Positions 53,988-63,428 are shown, counted from the first letter of the stretch. The stretch is DNA of 64,000 nucleotides from Bacteroidota bacterium (GCA_021789975.1 JAJYIT010000007.1:82750-146749), one strand, 5' to 3'. The notes: generated from the letters alone by a model not told the origin. Program-made: numbers and translations.

Positions 53988-54569
53988 TTGCAGAGAAAAG
54001 ACTTTCTAAAATCGTGCGGCATATTGGCGTTTGCGCCCAGCGTTCTGCCAAGGTCGATGGCGGTCCTCCCGGAGAAGAAACCCGAAAATCCGCAGGTGAC
54101 TCCTTGTGAAGAGAAAGAGAAATTCGCGCAGGTATGGGTGAAGAGGTTCTTCAACAATTTTGACAAGCGGCTCAACGAATCGACCAGAAGAGAAATAATG
54201 TATGATTGCGGCAAAGAATGTTTCAGAAGCAGCCTCGAAGGAAGTAAACCGAACGAGGTGGACATCGATGTGCTGATCGACAAGATCGATGAATATGCGG
54301 TAGAAAATGCCGCTGCAAGAGATGGCAGCGTTGTTGATTTCCGCTATGTCAAAAATTCGCGAGGTCTCAGGTTCGCTGACGGCTATTGTTTGTGTCCATT
54401 GGTGGAGTCAGGTCCGCCCGGACTTTCCAGAACATACTGTGACTGTTCCGTCGGATACGTCAAGGAGATGTTCGAGAGTTACACAGGTCGCGGGGCTGAG
54501 GTCGAGCTGGTAGAATCGCTGAAGAGAGGGGGAAGAGGCTGCCGGTTCAGAATCGTATTAGCTTCGTAG
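53988..54569 (+). CDS. Cysteine-rich protein of unknown function
   Basis: A 193-residue protein. TTG start with strong SD GGAGG. The first residues MQRKDFLKSCGILAFAPSVL resemble a TAT-like export signal but have only RK, so export is uncertain. Cys positions (DCGKECF, GYCLCPLVE, RTYCDCSVGY, GRGCRF) suggest metal or cluster binding; the C-terminal half resembles the ligand-binding part of V4R/ATC-hydrolase-type proteins. Probably co-transcribed with the CPKC gene before it. Confidence 0.5.
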   Translation: MQRKDFLKSCGILAFAPSVLPRSMAVLPEKKPENPQVTPCEEKEKFAQVWVKRFFNNFDKRLNESTRREIMYDCGKECFRSSLEGSKPNEVDIDVLIDKIDEYAVENAAARDGSVVDFRYVKNSRGLRFADGYCLCPLVESGPPGLSRTYCDCSVGYVKEMFESYTGRGAEVELVESLKRGGRGCRFRIVLAS

Positions 54570-54582
54570 CGAAGTCAACGCC

Positions 54583-55268
54583 TTACCATCCGAATGTTAT
54601 CCCGGTGATTATCCCGGTCGAGAAAGGCTGGGCAAGCTCGCCGGCTCCATCAAGATAAATCCCCTTTCTTAAGCTATACATGGCGAGAATACTCGCATCT
54701 ACACCGAGCCTGAGAGTTCCTGCTCGATAAACATCCACAAGAAATCCAGCTTGAGCGGGAACAAATGGGACCTAGACTTTCTGAGCAGCGCAGAACCCAC
54801 CTGCCGGGATTGGAATCGTCGTGGGATAAAGAGTCTTAGCTTCGTCGGTAAAGTAAGAGACTCCGAATTCCGTTCCTACATAAGGCTCCACAGACCCCAA
54901 CCGGATAGGTGAGTACCTAATCTTCAGGTAAGAAATGTATGACTCTGTCAGAGTTGAATTCGGAGGAATTTGAAGGTCCTTCTGTGGCGATGTACGGCCC
55001 AAAAAGGCGGTATTATGTTTGCCTTTGATTTCGTGTAACCAAGTGAAAGAGACACCGAGAAGTATTCACTCAGAATTCGAGTGAGATCGATACCAAGGAA
55101 TGTATGGTATGAGTAATCATAGACATTACCGGCCTGATTTATCTGCCCCTCAAACAAATACGGCGAGAAATGTACATTCACAGCCCAGTTGGATTCCGCG
55201 GTTTGAGCCCCAGCATCAGTTGCGACTAGTGCGCTCACGAGCATCGTCAACATAGCTACCGTCTTCAC
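54583..55268 (-). pseudogene. Broken outer-membrane beta-barrel protein gene
   Basis: Three frames join to one barrel: signal peptide and first strands (MKTVAMLTMLVSALVATDAG ... YFSVSLSLGYTKSKAN), then GRTSPQKDLQIPPNSTLTES through YVGTEFGVSYFTD, then RLGVDASILAMYSL and GIITGITFGW with a terminal aromatic. A frameshift occurs near 55000-55016, at a T5 run on the coding strand, and an in-frame TAG at 54772-54774 follows AAQKV. About 228 codons originally. No full-length copy is in the window. Confidence 0.75.
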
Positions 55269-55336
55269 AACTACATCCCCATGTATGTATCAATCACGTA
55301 TGAACAACCGCAAGGTATACAATGTCTCACGACATG

Positions 55337-56008
55337 TCAATGACGAATCAAATCGGTAATACCTCCAACGGCTATCTGTAGGCCGACGCAAAAGATCAGG
55401 AACGCCATCAGGCGGTTTACGATCTTCTCGTTTTGAGAGCCCATATACCTGATCAGGCGCCCGGCATTCACATAGAAAATAAAAATCAGGATACAGATTC
55501 CCAGGATAGAAATCAAAAGTGCTGCGTTATTGAGCAAGTAACCGGAGAACGTCTTGTCCTCTACGTGCGCACTCAGCGTGAAGAGCACGGCTATGGTTCC
55601 TGCACCCGTGGTGATTGGGAATGTGATTGGGTAGAACAGTTTACCTTCCAGCTCAGCAAACTCTTTTTCGTCGGATTCTTTACTGACCTGCCCCGGGGAA
55701 TCGCTGGACTTATCGGTGGTGAGAAACTCCCATCCGATTTTGCAGATCATGATTCCGCCACCGAGCTGGATTATCGGAACAGTCAGCCCGAACAGTTCCA
55801 GGATCCAATGGCCGACAAACAAGGTGAAGACACAGATACCGAGCGCATATACGGATATTTTCCTGGCCGCGCTTACTCTTTCCCTCCGTGAGAGGCCGGA
55901 AAAATATGGGTCGATCATGAGTGCAGTGCCAATCGGGTTTACCACAGGGAAGAGCGCGATGAAACCCAGAAACACTATCTCAAGAAAAGACTGAATGTGA
56001 ATGAGCAT
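55337..56008 (-). CDS. MarC family integral membrane protein
   Basis: A 223-residue protein with six hydrophobic segments. FIALFPVVNPIGTALMI near the N-terminus and FPITTGAGTIAVLFTLSAH in the middle are MarC/UPF0056 hallmarks. Proposed, without firm evidence, to transport small molecules across the inner membrane; despite the name it is not an antibiotic resistance determinant. Confidence 0.88.
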   Translation of the reverse strand: MLIHIQSFLEIVFLGFIALFPVVNPIGTALMIDPYFSGLSRRERVSAARKISVYALGICVFTLFVGHWILELFGLTVPIIQLGGGIMICKIGWEFLTTDKSSDSPGQVSKESDEKEFAELEGKLFYPITFPITTGAGTIAVLFTLSAHVEDKTFSGYLLNNAALLISILGICILIFIFYVNAGRLIRYMGSQNEKIVNRLMAFLIFCVGLQIAVGGITDLIRH

Positions 56009-56392
56009 AACTCAACCGACCTGTATAGTGATCACGGGATGCCGACAAATCCCACAAGCCAAAGCGAAATCCTTCAGCATTATTCGTCCTTTTTCTCGTG
56101 CACAATTGTACCTCATCAGCCGTAAAAAAACAAACAGATTGCTTTCGCATAGAATCCGGAATACGCCTCAAATTTGAAACCCTGGAATAGAGCTTGTCGC
56201 CCTTCCATGATGCGCATGGTTGCCACGGCCGAGAAATGTTGTCGCGAATGACTCGCTCGCTTTGAGCTGCCTTCATGGATTGCCGGTGGGATCAGTTCCC
56301 GTGCCTCCGCGAGTCGAGCCTTCTCTGACCATCAGAGTTGCTTAGGAACGTGGTATGCCAGTCTTCACTCTATCCTCCATCCAGCCCCCGGG
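56009..56392. other. Gene-free spacer, 384 bases
   Basis: A 98-codon frame on the minus strand overlaps the MarC start, but it has no recognisable product and a composition unlike its neighbours. I see no repeat or hairpin. Confidence 0.4.
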
Positions 56393-57157
56393 TCATTTTT
56401 CCAAATGGGGCACCATCTTTGTGTTGACGTTTACACTGGGCATATTTGTATTCCCTCTATAGTATGAGCTGCTTACGTCGAATTCCGACCCGGCTGCAAA
56501 GCCTTCGATAGGAAAGACATTGTATGATTGCACCCTGAAATAGACATACGGGCAGGCACTGCCGGAAGTGTCTGCCAACATGATCGAGGCGCTTTGAGCC
56601 TGCGTTGAGAATACTGAATCTGCCACGAGTTCCGTCTCCCAATAATTGTAGCCTGCCGCGATCACAAAGTAAAAGTTGGATTGCGCCGGGTCCCAGCTCA
56701 AGTCGAACGAGGTATACTCGTTTGGAACATTTGCCCCCAGAAGTACCGGAGAGACCGTTACTCCCTGCACAGATGGTGGTACGTAAACGACTCCCTTGAC
56801 AGTCCCGATCTTCTTTTGCTTTATCACGAACTCGAGCGAATCCCCTTCCGAGAAAGTCATTGTCTTCCCAAGGTTCTGATAATATCCATCCCGGTATGCC
56901 CTGACTAGCGCTACTCCGTTTACTGTGACTTCAGCCGAATTGAAATCCTTATTGCTCACACTTGTGTCGGTGTACTGTATGGAACAGTAAACCATATAAG
57001 GCACTTTTCCGGCAAGGGAAGGTGAGTTCACCTCCGCCCCTCCCACGATGGATATGGCTTTGTCAGGAGTCGGCTGGCCAGAAATGTCGGAGCTCGTGGG
57101 CGAGCAACCGGTAAGAAGTGTGACTATTGCGATAGCGCTCAACAATACTGCTTTCAT
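56393..57157 (-). CDS. Hypothetical lipoprotein
   Basis: A 254-residue protein with lipoprotein signal (MKAVLLSAIAIVTLLTGC, lipobox LLTGC). The mature part is beta-rich (strands such as VNGVALVRAYRDG, LEFVIKQKKIGTVKG, FDLSWDPAQSNFYFVI), reminiscent of fibronectin-like folds. No family recognised; periplasmic or outer-membrane anchored by inference. Confidence 0.6.
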   Translation of the reverse strand: MKAVLLSAIAIVTLLTGCSPTSSDISGQPTPDKAISIVGGAEVNSPSLAGKVPYMVYCSIQYTDTSVSNKDFNSAEVTVNGVALVRAYRDGYYQNLGKTMTFSEGDSLEFVIKQKKIGTVKGVVYVPPSVQGVTVSPVLLGANVPNEYTSFDLSWDPAQSNFYFVIAAGYNYWETELVADSVFSTQAQSASIMLADTSGSACPYVYFRVQSYNVFPIEGFAAGSEFDVSSSYYRGNTNMPSVNVNTKMVPHLEK

Positions 57158-57342
57158 CGTACCACCTCATCAAAGTGAAAGACGAAAAAAAGATCCGTCC
57201 CGGATGAAACTGATATGTATTCCATACTCTACTACTTAGATTGCTCCGGGCATCGTTCATGGCAGGCATCTCTCGGTAGAGGTGCATGCCTCTGCGGCAA
57301 GTCAGCAATTATGATACGGGCACGAGGAGAGATACGCTCTCG

Positions 57343-57760
57343 TTATGAGGTTTGTTCTTTCAATTGTCCCGTTGCACGACTAAGCTGCCAAATTCGTATG
57401 CCCGGCTGCTGTGCTGTGTAAAGGGTAATCATTCTTTCCACGAAGTAAAAGAGAAATGAGGCAAACGATTCTGCTCCAGATTCGTATAGAGGACACCTCC
57501 CACGATTTTCGATCCGATCACTCTTCATCCCGCTCATTTGCACCGTCGCTTTCAAATAGTACAAGCCGGCTGGCAATGGTTATCCCGATGGGCCTGGGAA
57601 TGCTTGCTTGATACAGTAGAAATCAATCTCTTTGGATTGGCCAGGTAGTAGTGAAATGTATTGGCTGAGTGGAATTGTGCCTGCATGTCCCATCGCGTTC
57701 TCACCGCCGGAGTTTTCGACTGTCCAGGTGAAATAGCTATCGTCTACAGATGGTCAAGCT
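57343..57760 (-). pseudogene. Remnant of a BsuPI/NEW3-like domain gene
   Basis: Reading in one frame recovers WTVENSGGENAMGHAGTIPL, SLLPGQSKEIDFYC and PLPAGLYYLKATVQMSG with an internal TAA between PGPSG and PLPAG. The pattern fits the immunoglobulin-like BsuPI/NEW3 folds, as in the intact lipoprotein at 59048-59518. No start is visible. Confidence 0.45.
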
Positions 57761-57807
57761 CCAGAACTCTTTCTGGAAAACAAGACTTCAAATATCAAGA
57801 GTGATCA

Positions 57808-58109
57808 TCATTTGAGCAGCAACTTCTTCTTGACCTGCATGTTGTTTCCCGCCCTCAGCATGTAGAATTAAACTCCGCTCGGCAAAGCGCTCGCGTTTCC
57901 GCCAGAAGTGCCTGCCTTCCGGTAGACATGGATCCTCCTTCGGCGGAGAATGTGACCGAATGACTTCCCCGCTGTTCCACCTTGTCAACCAACGATCTTA
58001 CTTCCCTGCCGAGTACATCGTAGACCTTGAGAGGAACAAAGCTCCTGGCTGACAGCTGATAGTTGATGGTTGTGCGCGGATTGAAGGGGTTGGGATAATT
58101 TTCTGGCAC
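57808..58109 (-). pseudogene. Decayed T9SS sorting domain (gene 3' end)
   Basis: ENYPNPFNPRTTINYQLSAR, VYDVLGREVRSLVDKVEQ, then in another frame GGNASALPSGV, a TAA in place of Tyr, and LRAGNNMQVKKKLLLK to a stop at 57808. Only the C-terminal sorting domain of a lost secreted protein remains, broken by a frameshift near 57925 and a stop. Its DNA is about 230 bases nearly identical in order to the end of the gene at 59629-61182. Confidence 0.8.
57871..58100 (-). repeat. Direct repeat copy 1 (T9SS domain DNA)
   Basis: Aligns base for base, with scattered substitutions and about one indel, with 59692-59922 in the same orientation. The level of nucleotide match is far beyond the protein-level similarity of unrelated T9SS domains here, so it is a duplication or gene conversion. 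Confidence 0.75.
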
Positions 58110-58352
58110 TGCAAAGCAAGCTATGACTCCCTACAAAATCATTCTGCGGAAAATATTCACCGAACTTCTCATCTACTAACTGTCAACAGTTGATCACGAC
58201 CTGTGGAGGGCGCCGTATTTGACGTTGCTTTCAAATTCGCTTCGAACTTTCTGTGGCGGCCATACCCAACCTTCACGCGAAAGAAAAAGGGGAAGACAGA
58301 CCGGACACCTTGAGCACAGATTGACGCGGGCAGTCGCCTCCCCAGTTTTACA

Positions 58353-58820
58353 TCAGTTGCTCGCAGTCCTGATGTGTTGCGCCGCCATGCGCAGTACCTG
58401 GACCTCGTATTCTCGCTCGCACTGGACCCAGGATTCGTTTCCAAGATATATCATTAACACAGCGATCAGGACGAGCACGGCGAATATCGCAGTGAGATCA
58501 TGCCCTCTGATCGGCAATTGTAGAAAAAGGGGTCCGGCGAGCGCCACAGAGAGCAAGCCGCCACGAAGAAGGACGTACTGGCTAATTACGAAGGACAGTC
58601 TGCCCCGACGCCTTTGGGCCGACCAGCTCTCCAGGTAATGCTTCTGAGAGTAGGATTCTATTCGCCGCCAGAATAGTGCTATTGTCAGTACGATACCGCC
58701 AGCTATGAGCCTCAAAACAAGAACGGCCCATGGCCTGCTTATTGAAAGTCCGACAAAGATGCCGAGCGCAACGCCTGCGAAGAAATACACCACCAGTGGA
58801 GATCTGAAACCTGTATTCAT
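58353..58820 (-). CDS. Small membrane protein, unknown function
   Basis: A 155-residue protein with about four hydrophobic helices (residues about 9-27, 33-50, 75-97, 107-125), a basic loop (WRRIESYSQKHYLE) and a charged C-terminal tail. No family recognised. Neighbours give no clue. Confidence 0.5.
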   Translation of the reverse strand: MNTGFRSPLVVYFFAGVALGIFVGLSISRPWAVLVLRLIAGGIVLTIALFWRRIESYSQKHYLESWSAQRRRGRLSFVISQYVLLRGGLLSVALAGPLFLQLPIRGHDLTAIFAVLVLIAVLMIYLGNESWVQCEREYEVQVLRMAAQHIRTASN

Positions 58821-59047
58821 AAGCTACTCAAGATTTACCGTCTGCATCGTCCATACCCTTTGTGAAAAGAAACGTCTTACAGCAAATTCATCAATCGGTC
58901 ATGAGCAAAATAAAGTTCATTCAAAGACTGCACAATTGTAAGCCTGTCTCCAACCGCCGAAAGCATACTCTTCCTGATCTTCATCGGCGGGTTCAGCAGA
59001 CGCCAATCAAGCATCGAGACGCTTTCCGCCCCGCGTCTTACTGAAGG

Positions 59048-59518
59048 TCAATTGACCATGAAGTTCAAGGCAAATGTCCCGAAGTCGTCGTCTACCGTCA
59101 ATACGTACGATCCCTGAGCATTCCGGGTCTTGTCAAGCTCAAGTATCGGCACCACTACGCTCAACAATGAAATCTCTTTAATTTGACGAGCGCGAACCGA
59201 GTACTCGACGATGGAATTGCAACCCAAATTGCGGGGTGCACTATAGCTCACTTCTGTAATCCCACCGGCATCTTTAACCGAGTATCGGGCTATCGGCCAG
59301 CACACAGGAACATAAAGGGTCACTGCGGAATCCCCGGAATTGTAAACTGTCGTCGTCGCCCTTAATGTGTCACCGGGTCCATATAAAGGTTGCGGAATAC
59401 TGAATGTGATCTGCAAGTTACCGGAATGGATAGTCTTGGCGACTGGTGCCACAGGATTATTCTCGCCGCAACCGGCACACATGAGAGCAAAAGCCAGAAT
59501 CACGATCGTTCTTCGCAT
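59048..59518 (-). CDS. Lipoprotein with BsuPI-like domain
   Basis: About 156 residues. Start 59518: SD GGAGGT lies 5 bases upstream and a lipoprotein signal follows (MRRTIVILAFALMCAGCG). The mature domain has LQITFSIPQPLYGPGDTLRA and TVYNSGDSAVTLYV, typical of intracellular proteinase inhibitor (BsuPI) type immunoglobulin folds. Likely periplasmic; function unknown. Confidence 0.65.
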   Translation of the reverse strand: MRRTIVILAFALMCAGCGENNPVAPVAKTIHSGNLQITFSIPQPLYGPGDTLRATTTVYNSGDSAVTLYVPVCWPIARYSVKDAGGITEVSYSAPRNLGCNSIVEYSVRARQIKEISLLSVVVPILELDKTRNAQGSYVLTVDDDFGTFALNFMVN

Positions 59519-59628
59519 CAATACCTCCGTTCTCTCGCGTCCTATGCAAGAATTTGCAGAGATCGAATTTATAATCAAGGCATAAGACGCTGACCGGAGG
59601 TTACTCCCTGTGTTAGGATAGGATGTTA

Positions 59629-61182
59629 CTATCTCAAGAGCATCGACTTCTTGACCTGTGAAAAGCTGCCCGCCTGCAGCCTGTAGAAATAAACCCCGCT
59701 CGGCAAAGCGCTCGCGTTTCCGCCAGAGGGGTCTGCCTGTCCGGTGGGCATGGCTCCGCCTTCGGCGGAGAAGGTGACCGAATAACTTCCCGGCTGTTCC
59801 ACCTTGTCAACCAACGTTCTTACTTCCCTGCCAAGTACATCGTAGACCTTGAGAGTAACAAAGCTTCTGGCTGACAGCTGATAGTTGATGACTGTGCTCG
59901 GATTGAAGGGATTCGGATAATTCTGTGAGAGCGAATACATGTTGGGAGTTCCCTTCGCCGCGGTCACTTCATCGACCGGAAGATTGTTCGACTCTTGAAG
60001 CATATGGTAGAGATAAATCATGCCGAGGTTTGCATACCAGACGTTCGTCCTGCCGCTTATGTGACTCAAGTGGTCCACTAGATAAGAGGAATCAATGTCT
60101 GAGTAAATAACCTGTGGATGCCACATGAGGAGATACACATCTCCTTTGGCAACGATCGTGTCGAAGAGATTATTCAGCGAGGTCAGACTCGTATCGCCGC
60201 CGCCCCACGATGGTGCACCAAGTTCAACAGTCGGAAAGAACGGGTCAAAATGATTTCTTCCCACGTTCCATGATGTCAATGTCGAATCCCCATAGATATA
60301 TTCCCTCGGTGCGGTCGTGTCAAGATTTGCGTACAGCCTCGCGTCAATATAGCCATAGACTCCCAGCAATGAATCAACGGTAGAGTCGTAGTCGCCGTAG
60401 GGAGCGATCCAGGTGTAAACGAGACCGGTCCCGTTGATATTATACGGCGCAGGCAAAATGACGTGGCTGAGGATCTCCTGCTTGGAACCCTCGATTTCTC
60501 CAACAGGATCAGCGTAAGGAGTTGCTGAATGCGTCCTGCTGTGGCTAGCGGCTTCAACATATCCTGAATCCAATTCCGATTGGAGTATTCTCCATGTTGA
60601 ACTCGTGCAGGAATGTGTAATGACTCCAACAGTTACATAGAGACTGTCGGACCTGAAGAGATGTAGGAGCGGTCTGAACCAATCATCCTGTGTCACCGTC
60701 CAGTCGGACCAATCATCGGCCGACACGGTCACAGCTGCCTGGCGGTTGTCATAATACTTGCTGATGCCCTCGAAGGTCGGAACGATCGAGTTGCCCGATC
60801 CATCTACGATCTCCATGAAAAGTGAATCACTGGAAGTAGAGAAGGCCGCAGAAACATAAGCCATGTTATTTGCATAATCGAACCTAACCGCCTGGACACC
60901 GTTAAAGAAATCCAAACTGGTTTTCGTTTGCATCTCAGACCAGCTCTCCGAAGTGGAATATCTTCTGTACACACTCAGATTGTTGGAACCATTAGGAATT
61001 CCTATCTCGTAGGTCATTGGATACTCAAACCCGTACTCCTCATGAAGCATATGATCAACAACTATCGCCAGACCACCGGATTGGCTGTAGTGAATGTTAA
61101 GTTTAGCATTCTGCTGAGCAAGGCATAGGGTCGCGGGTAGAATTATTAGAAAAGGAGTAAAGGTGAAAGTAATCTTTTTCAT
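59629..61182 (-). CDS. Secreted polysaccharide-deacetylase-like protein with T9SS sorting domain
   Basis: About 517 residues. Start at 61182 gives a signal peptide (MKKITFTFTPFLIILPATLCLAQ). The middle (about 145-400) resembles a CE4 NodB fold: VTVSADDWSDW with Asp156/Asp157, AASHSRTHS with His214 and His218, YTWIAPYGDYD and LLMWHPQ. The metal triad is therefore kept although the surrounding motifs differ from textbook TFDDG/RPPYG, so activity is likely but substrate unknown. The T9SS domain (NYPNPFNPSTVINYQLS to KKSMLLR) carries a 19-residue insertion encoded by a palindromic DNA segment (59707-59763). Confidence 0.7.
   Translation of the reverse strand: MKKITFTFTPFLIILPATLCLAQQNAKLNIHYSQSGGLAIVVDHMLHEEYGFEYPMTYEIGIPNGSNNLSVYRRYSTSESWSEMQTKTSLDFFNGVQAVRFDYANNMAYVSAAFSTSSDSLFMEIVDGSGNSIVPTFEGISKYYDNRQAAVTVSADDWSDWTVTQDDWFRPLLHLFRSDSLYVTVGVITHSCTSSTWRILQSELDSGYVEAASHSRTHSATPYADPVGEIEGSKQEILSHVILPAPYNINGTGLVYTWIAPYGDYDSTVDSLLGVYGYIDARLYANLDTTAPREYIYGDSTLTSWNVGRNHFDPFFPTVELGAPSWGGGDTSLTSLNNLFDTIVAKGDVYLLMWHPQVIYSDIDSSYLVDHLSHISGRTNVWYANLGMIYLYHMLQESNNLPVDEVTAAKGTPNMYSLSQNYPNPFNPSTVINYQLSARSFVTLKVYDVLGREVRTLVDKVEQPGSYSVTFSAEGGAMPTGQADPSGGNASALPSGVYFYRLQAGSFSQVKKSMLLR
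59692..59922 (-). repeat. Direct repeat copy 2 (T9SS domain DNA)
   Basis: The coding copy within the deacetylase-like gene; partner of 57871-58100. Includes the palindrome CTCCGCC-TTC-GGCGGAG (59754-59770). Confidence 0.75.
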
Positions 61183-61522
61183 TGCGGAATTTTTCTCTCG
61201 CCTTAATCTAATGGTTTGACAAATACTTCGTGGGCGCACGGCCCGCACAAAGGGCACTGCCTAGCGGGAACCACGACTTATCGTTGACTAACCAGACATG
61301 ACTCGGATGTTTAAGCGCAATCCACCGACTCGGACATTAGCAACCGAACGACGAAATCTATGTAATGCGGAATTTCTTAGAGCCCTTTTTCCAATTGTAT
61401 ATCTGCTTATGATCTCTCTATCATGCTATAGTGTTATAGTGAGTGTGTTGATCGTCCTCTGCCCCCTTGAAAACAAGTCAAGAAGTAAAATCGGCATTTC
61501 ACCAAGACACAGAAGAGGGACG

Positions 61523-61554
61523 GCCGCCTCGATCCAACCCGGCACCGAGGCGGC
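61523..61554 (-). terminator. Strong hairpin after TIGR03545 gene
   Basis: Perfect 9-base arms GCCGCCTCG (61523-61531) and CGAGGCGGC (61546-61554), 14-base loop, starting 8 bases past the stop of the minus-strand gene. No T-run follows. Likely terminator for the TIGR03546-TIGR03545 pair. Confidence 0.65.
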
Positions 61555-61562
61555 ATTCGATC

Positions 61563-63428
61563 TCAATGCTTTAACAGATTTTGCAGGAGGTTTCCGGCTT
61601 TGTTCTTCAGAAGGTCCTGCTGCTTCTTCAAGACTTCGTTCTGTTTGCCCTGAACCAGCGCGAGTCCGTCATTTATGTAAGTGTCATAACCTTTTAGCTG
61701 GTTCATGACTGTGGCTTGCTTCTGAGCGAGGAGAGCTTCATACTCCTTCTGCTTATTTGCAATCACCTGGTTTAGTTTGCTCCTCAGATCGTTTTCGAGC
61801 TTTGCGACTTCGGCCCCGATCACGCTCTTTGCACGCGAGGCTAGCTGCTGATCCAGGTCTGTTGTGAAAGCAAGCTTGAACTGACCGCCGACGTTCCACA
61901 TCCGGAGATCCACGTTGAATCCATTTACCGACTTAAGTACCTGCTGGATTATGCTTTCGACGACGTTCCTGGGCTGTGACTCGAAGACGAAGTTCAGGTT
62001 ACTGAACTGGATCTTCGCATTGGAGTCGAAGTTGTTCCCGGGGACACGGACATTGATGGAAGCATCCGCGGCTATATTTGTGACCTTCGAAGGGAGGAAG
62101 CTGGCCCGTCCGAAGTTCATCGTGCCGATCCTCGCACCTTTTAGCACCGCTTCATAAGTATCGAGCGGCACATCTTTTCTTCTGTCGAACGTTGCAGCGA
62201 GACTCAACGAAATCCCGCTTCCCTTTCTCAGCAGGAGATTGATGGACATCGGTCTCCCTGTGATGCGTTGATTATCGGTAATGTTTGCTATCTCACCCTT
62301 TGCATAGAAATAGTTCGGATCCTGCGCCTTATCGGTTCCCCCGGAGATGAGAATCTTCTTTATCCAGAATTTAGGATAGCCGTGTTCCTCCGGGAAACGA
62401 ATATTCTGCCCTTTCATGCGAGGAGGACTGGGTTCTTTCTGATTGCTCCCGCTGGATGGAATATGGCTGCGTGCGAAGTCAATCCAGTAAATATACTTGT
62501 CAGCCAGCGCGAAGATATCACGGCCAAGAACCAATTCGGATAGACCATTCATGCTAACATCGGGGAGACGAGCAAGAGAAACGACCCTGTTGAAATCCTG
62601 TTTCGCTGCCTCTCCGATGGCCTTTGTCGAAGAAGCGAATGTGTTGACACGATCGGTTATCGCTTTCTCCTGTGTCGTGAATGTCTGTTTCACCTCGTTT
62701 ACCGTATTGATACTACTCTTGACCGTATTCAGCGCCGTCACGATCTGATCGGGTGTCTTGAGCTGGTTGATGTCGATGGCCTTAACGTTGTTCTCTACCG
62801 ACGTGATCTTTTGCTTAGTTTGCTGCAACTCATTCAAAGTACTCTGCCATTGTGCGCTTGCGGCTTTAAGCTGCTGCCTCAGGGAGTCAATCATCCTGTA
62901 GGATTGGAGGTTGTTTGGGTTTAGGAGGCTGTCCGTGTTCAGAAACTTCTCGACAGTAGAGAGATTGAAATTCGGCGTCCGGAGGTTGTTGACTCCGAGT
63001 GCGGAACTTGCCTGGCTCATCAAAGACGAAAAAACACTCGGCCCTTTCGATGTCTCCTTAGTAACCGGTTTCCTGGGAAGGGCGCCGCTTGTTTTCCGAC
63101 GCGTTCCGAAGATAAGATTGTTTACTTCCGCCGACTCGATGATATATTTCCCACGAAGGAGCTGACCGAAGTTCATTGCAAACTGCACTTTCCCGGTCTG
63201 GAATATGTTCTTCATCGGCTCTTTGGGATTTGCAACTTGCAGGCTTCCCCAGCGTATGCCGACCGGAGAAATCGTAACCGACAGATTTTGAATCTCTACT
63301 TTTGCGCCGGTGATCGCCTCTCCAGCGGACTCGAGCCCCGAAGCAATCCATCCGTCGATAAAAATGTACACAACAACTATTAGAACAATAACCGGAACCA
63401 GGGCAAAAAAGACAAATTTCTTCCTCAT
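61563..63428 (-). CDS. TIGR03545 family membrane-anchored protein
   Basis: A 621-residue protein: one N-terminal membrane helix (about 5-27), an AsmA-like beta-rich beginning (GAKVEIQNLSVTISPVGIRWGSLQV), a long coiled coil (about 185-285, SLRQQLKAASAQWQSTLNEL), further beta region, and a second coiled coil at the end (KLNQVIANKQKEYEALLAQK). By order and partner it matches the TIGR03545 conserved family, always linked to TIGR03546, as here with a 4-base overlap (ATGA). Function unknown; AsmA-like features suggest envelope lipid or outer-membrane homeostasis. Confidence 0.8.
   Translation of the reverse strand: MRKKFVFFALVPVIVLIVVVYIFIDGWIASGLESAGEAITGAKVEIQNLSVTISPVGIRWGSLQVANPKEPMKNIFQTGKVQFAMNFGQLLRGKYIIESAEVNNLIFGTRRKTSGALPRKPVTKETSKGPSVFSSLMSQASSALGVNNLRTPNFNLSTVEKFLNTDSLLNPNNLQSYRMIDSLRQQLKAASAQWQSTLNELQQTKQKITSVENNVKAIDINQLKTPDQIVTALNTVKSSINTVNEVKQTFTTQEKAITDRVNTFASSTKAIGEAAKQDFNRVVSLARLPDVSMNGLSELVLGRDIFALADKYIYWIDFARSHIPSSGSNQKEPSPPRMKGQNIRFPEEHGYPKFWIKKILISGGTDKAQDPNYFYAKGEIANITDNQRITGRPMSINLLLRKGSGISLSLAATFDRRKDVPLDTYEAVLKGARIGTMNFGRASFLPSKVTNIAADASINVRVPGNNFDSNAKIQFSNLNFVFESQPRNVVESIIQQVLKSVNGFNVDLRMWNVGGQFKLAFTTDLDQQLASRAKSVIGAEVAKLENDLRSKLNQVIANKQKEYEALLAQKQATVMNQLKGYDTYINDGLALVQGKQNEVLKKQQDLLKNKAGNLLQNLLKH

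Noticed and set aside
55980..56276. 98-codon minus-strand ORF upstream of MarC
   Set aside because: It overlaps the MarC start, has no family pattern and no ribosome site.
57855..58109. Small secreted T9SS protein gene
   Set aside because: It contains only a sorting domain, with a frameshift and a stop, and no start or signal peptide.
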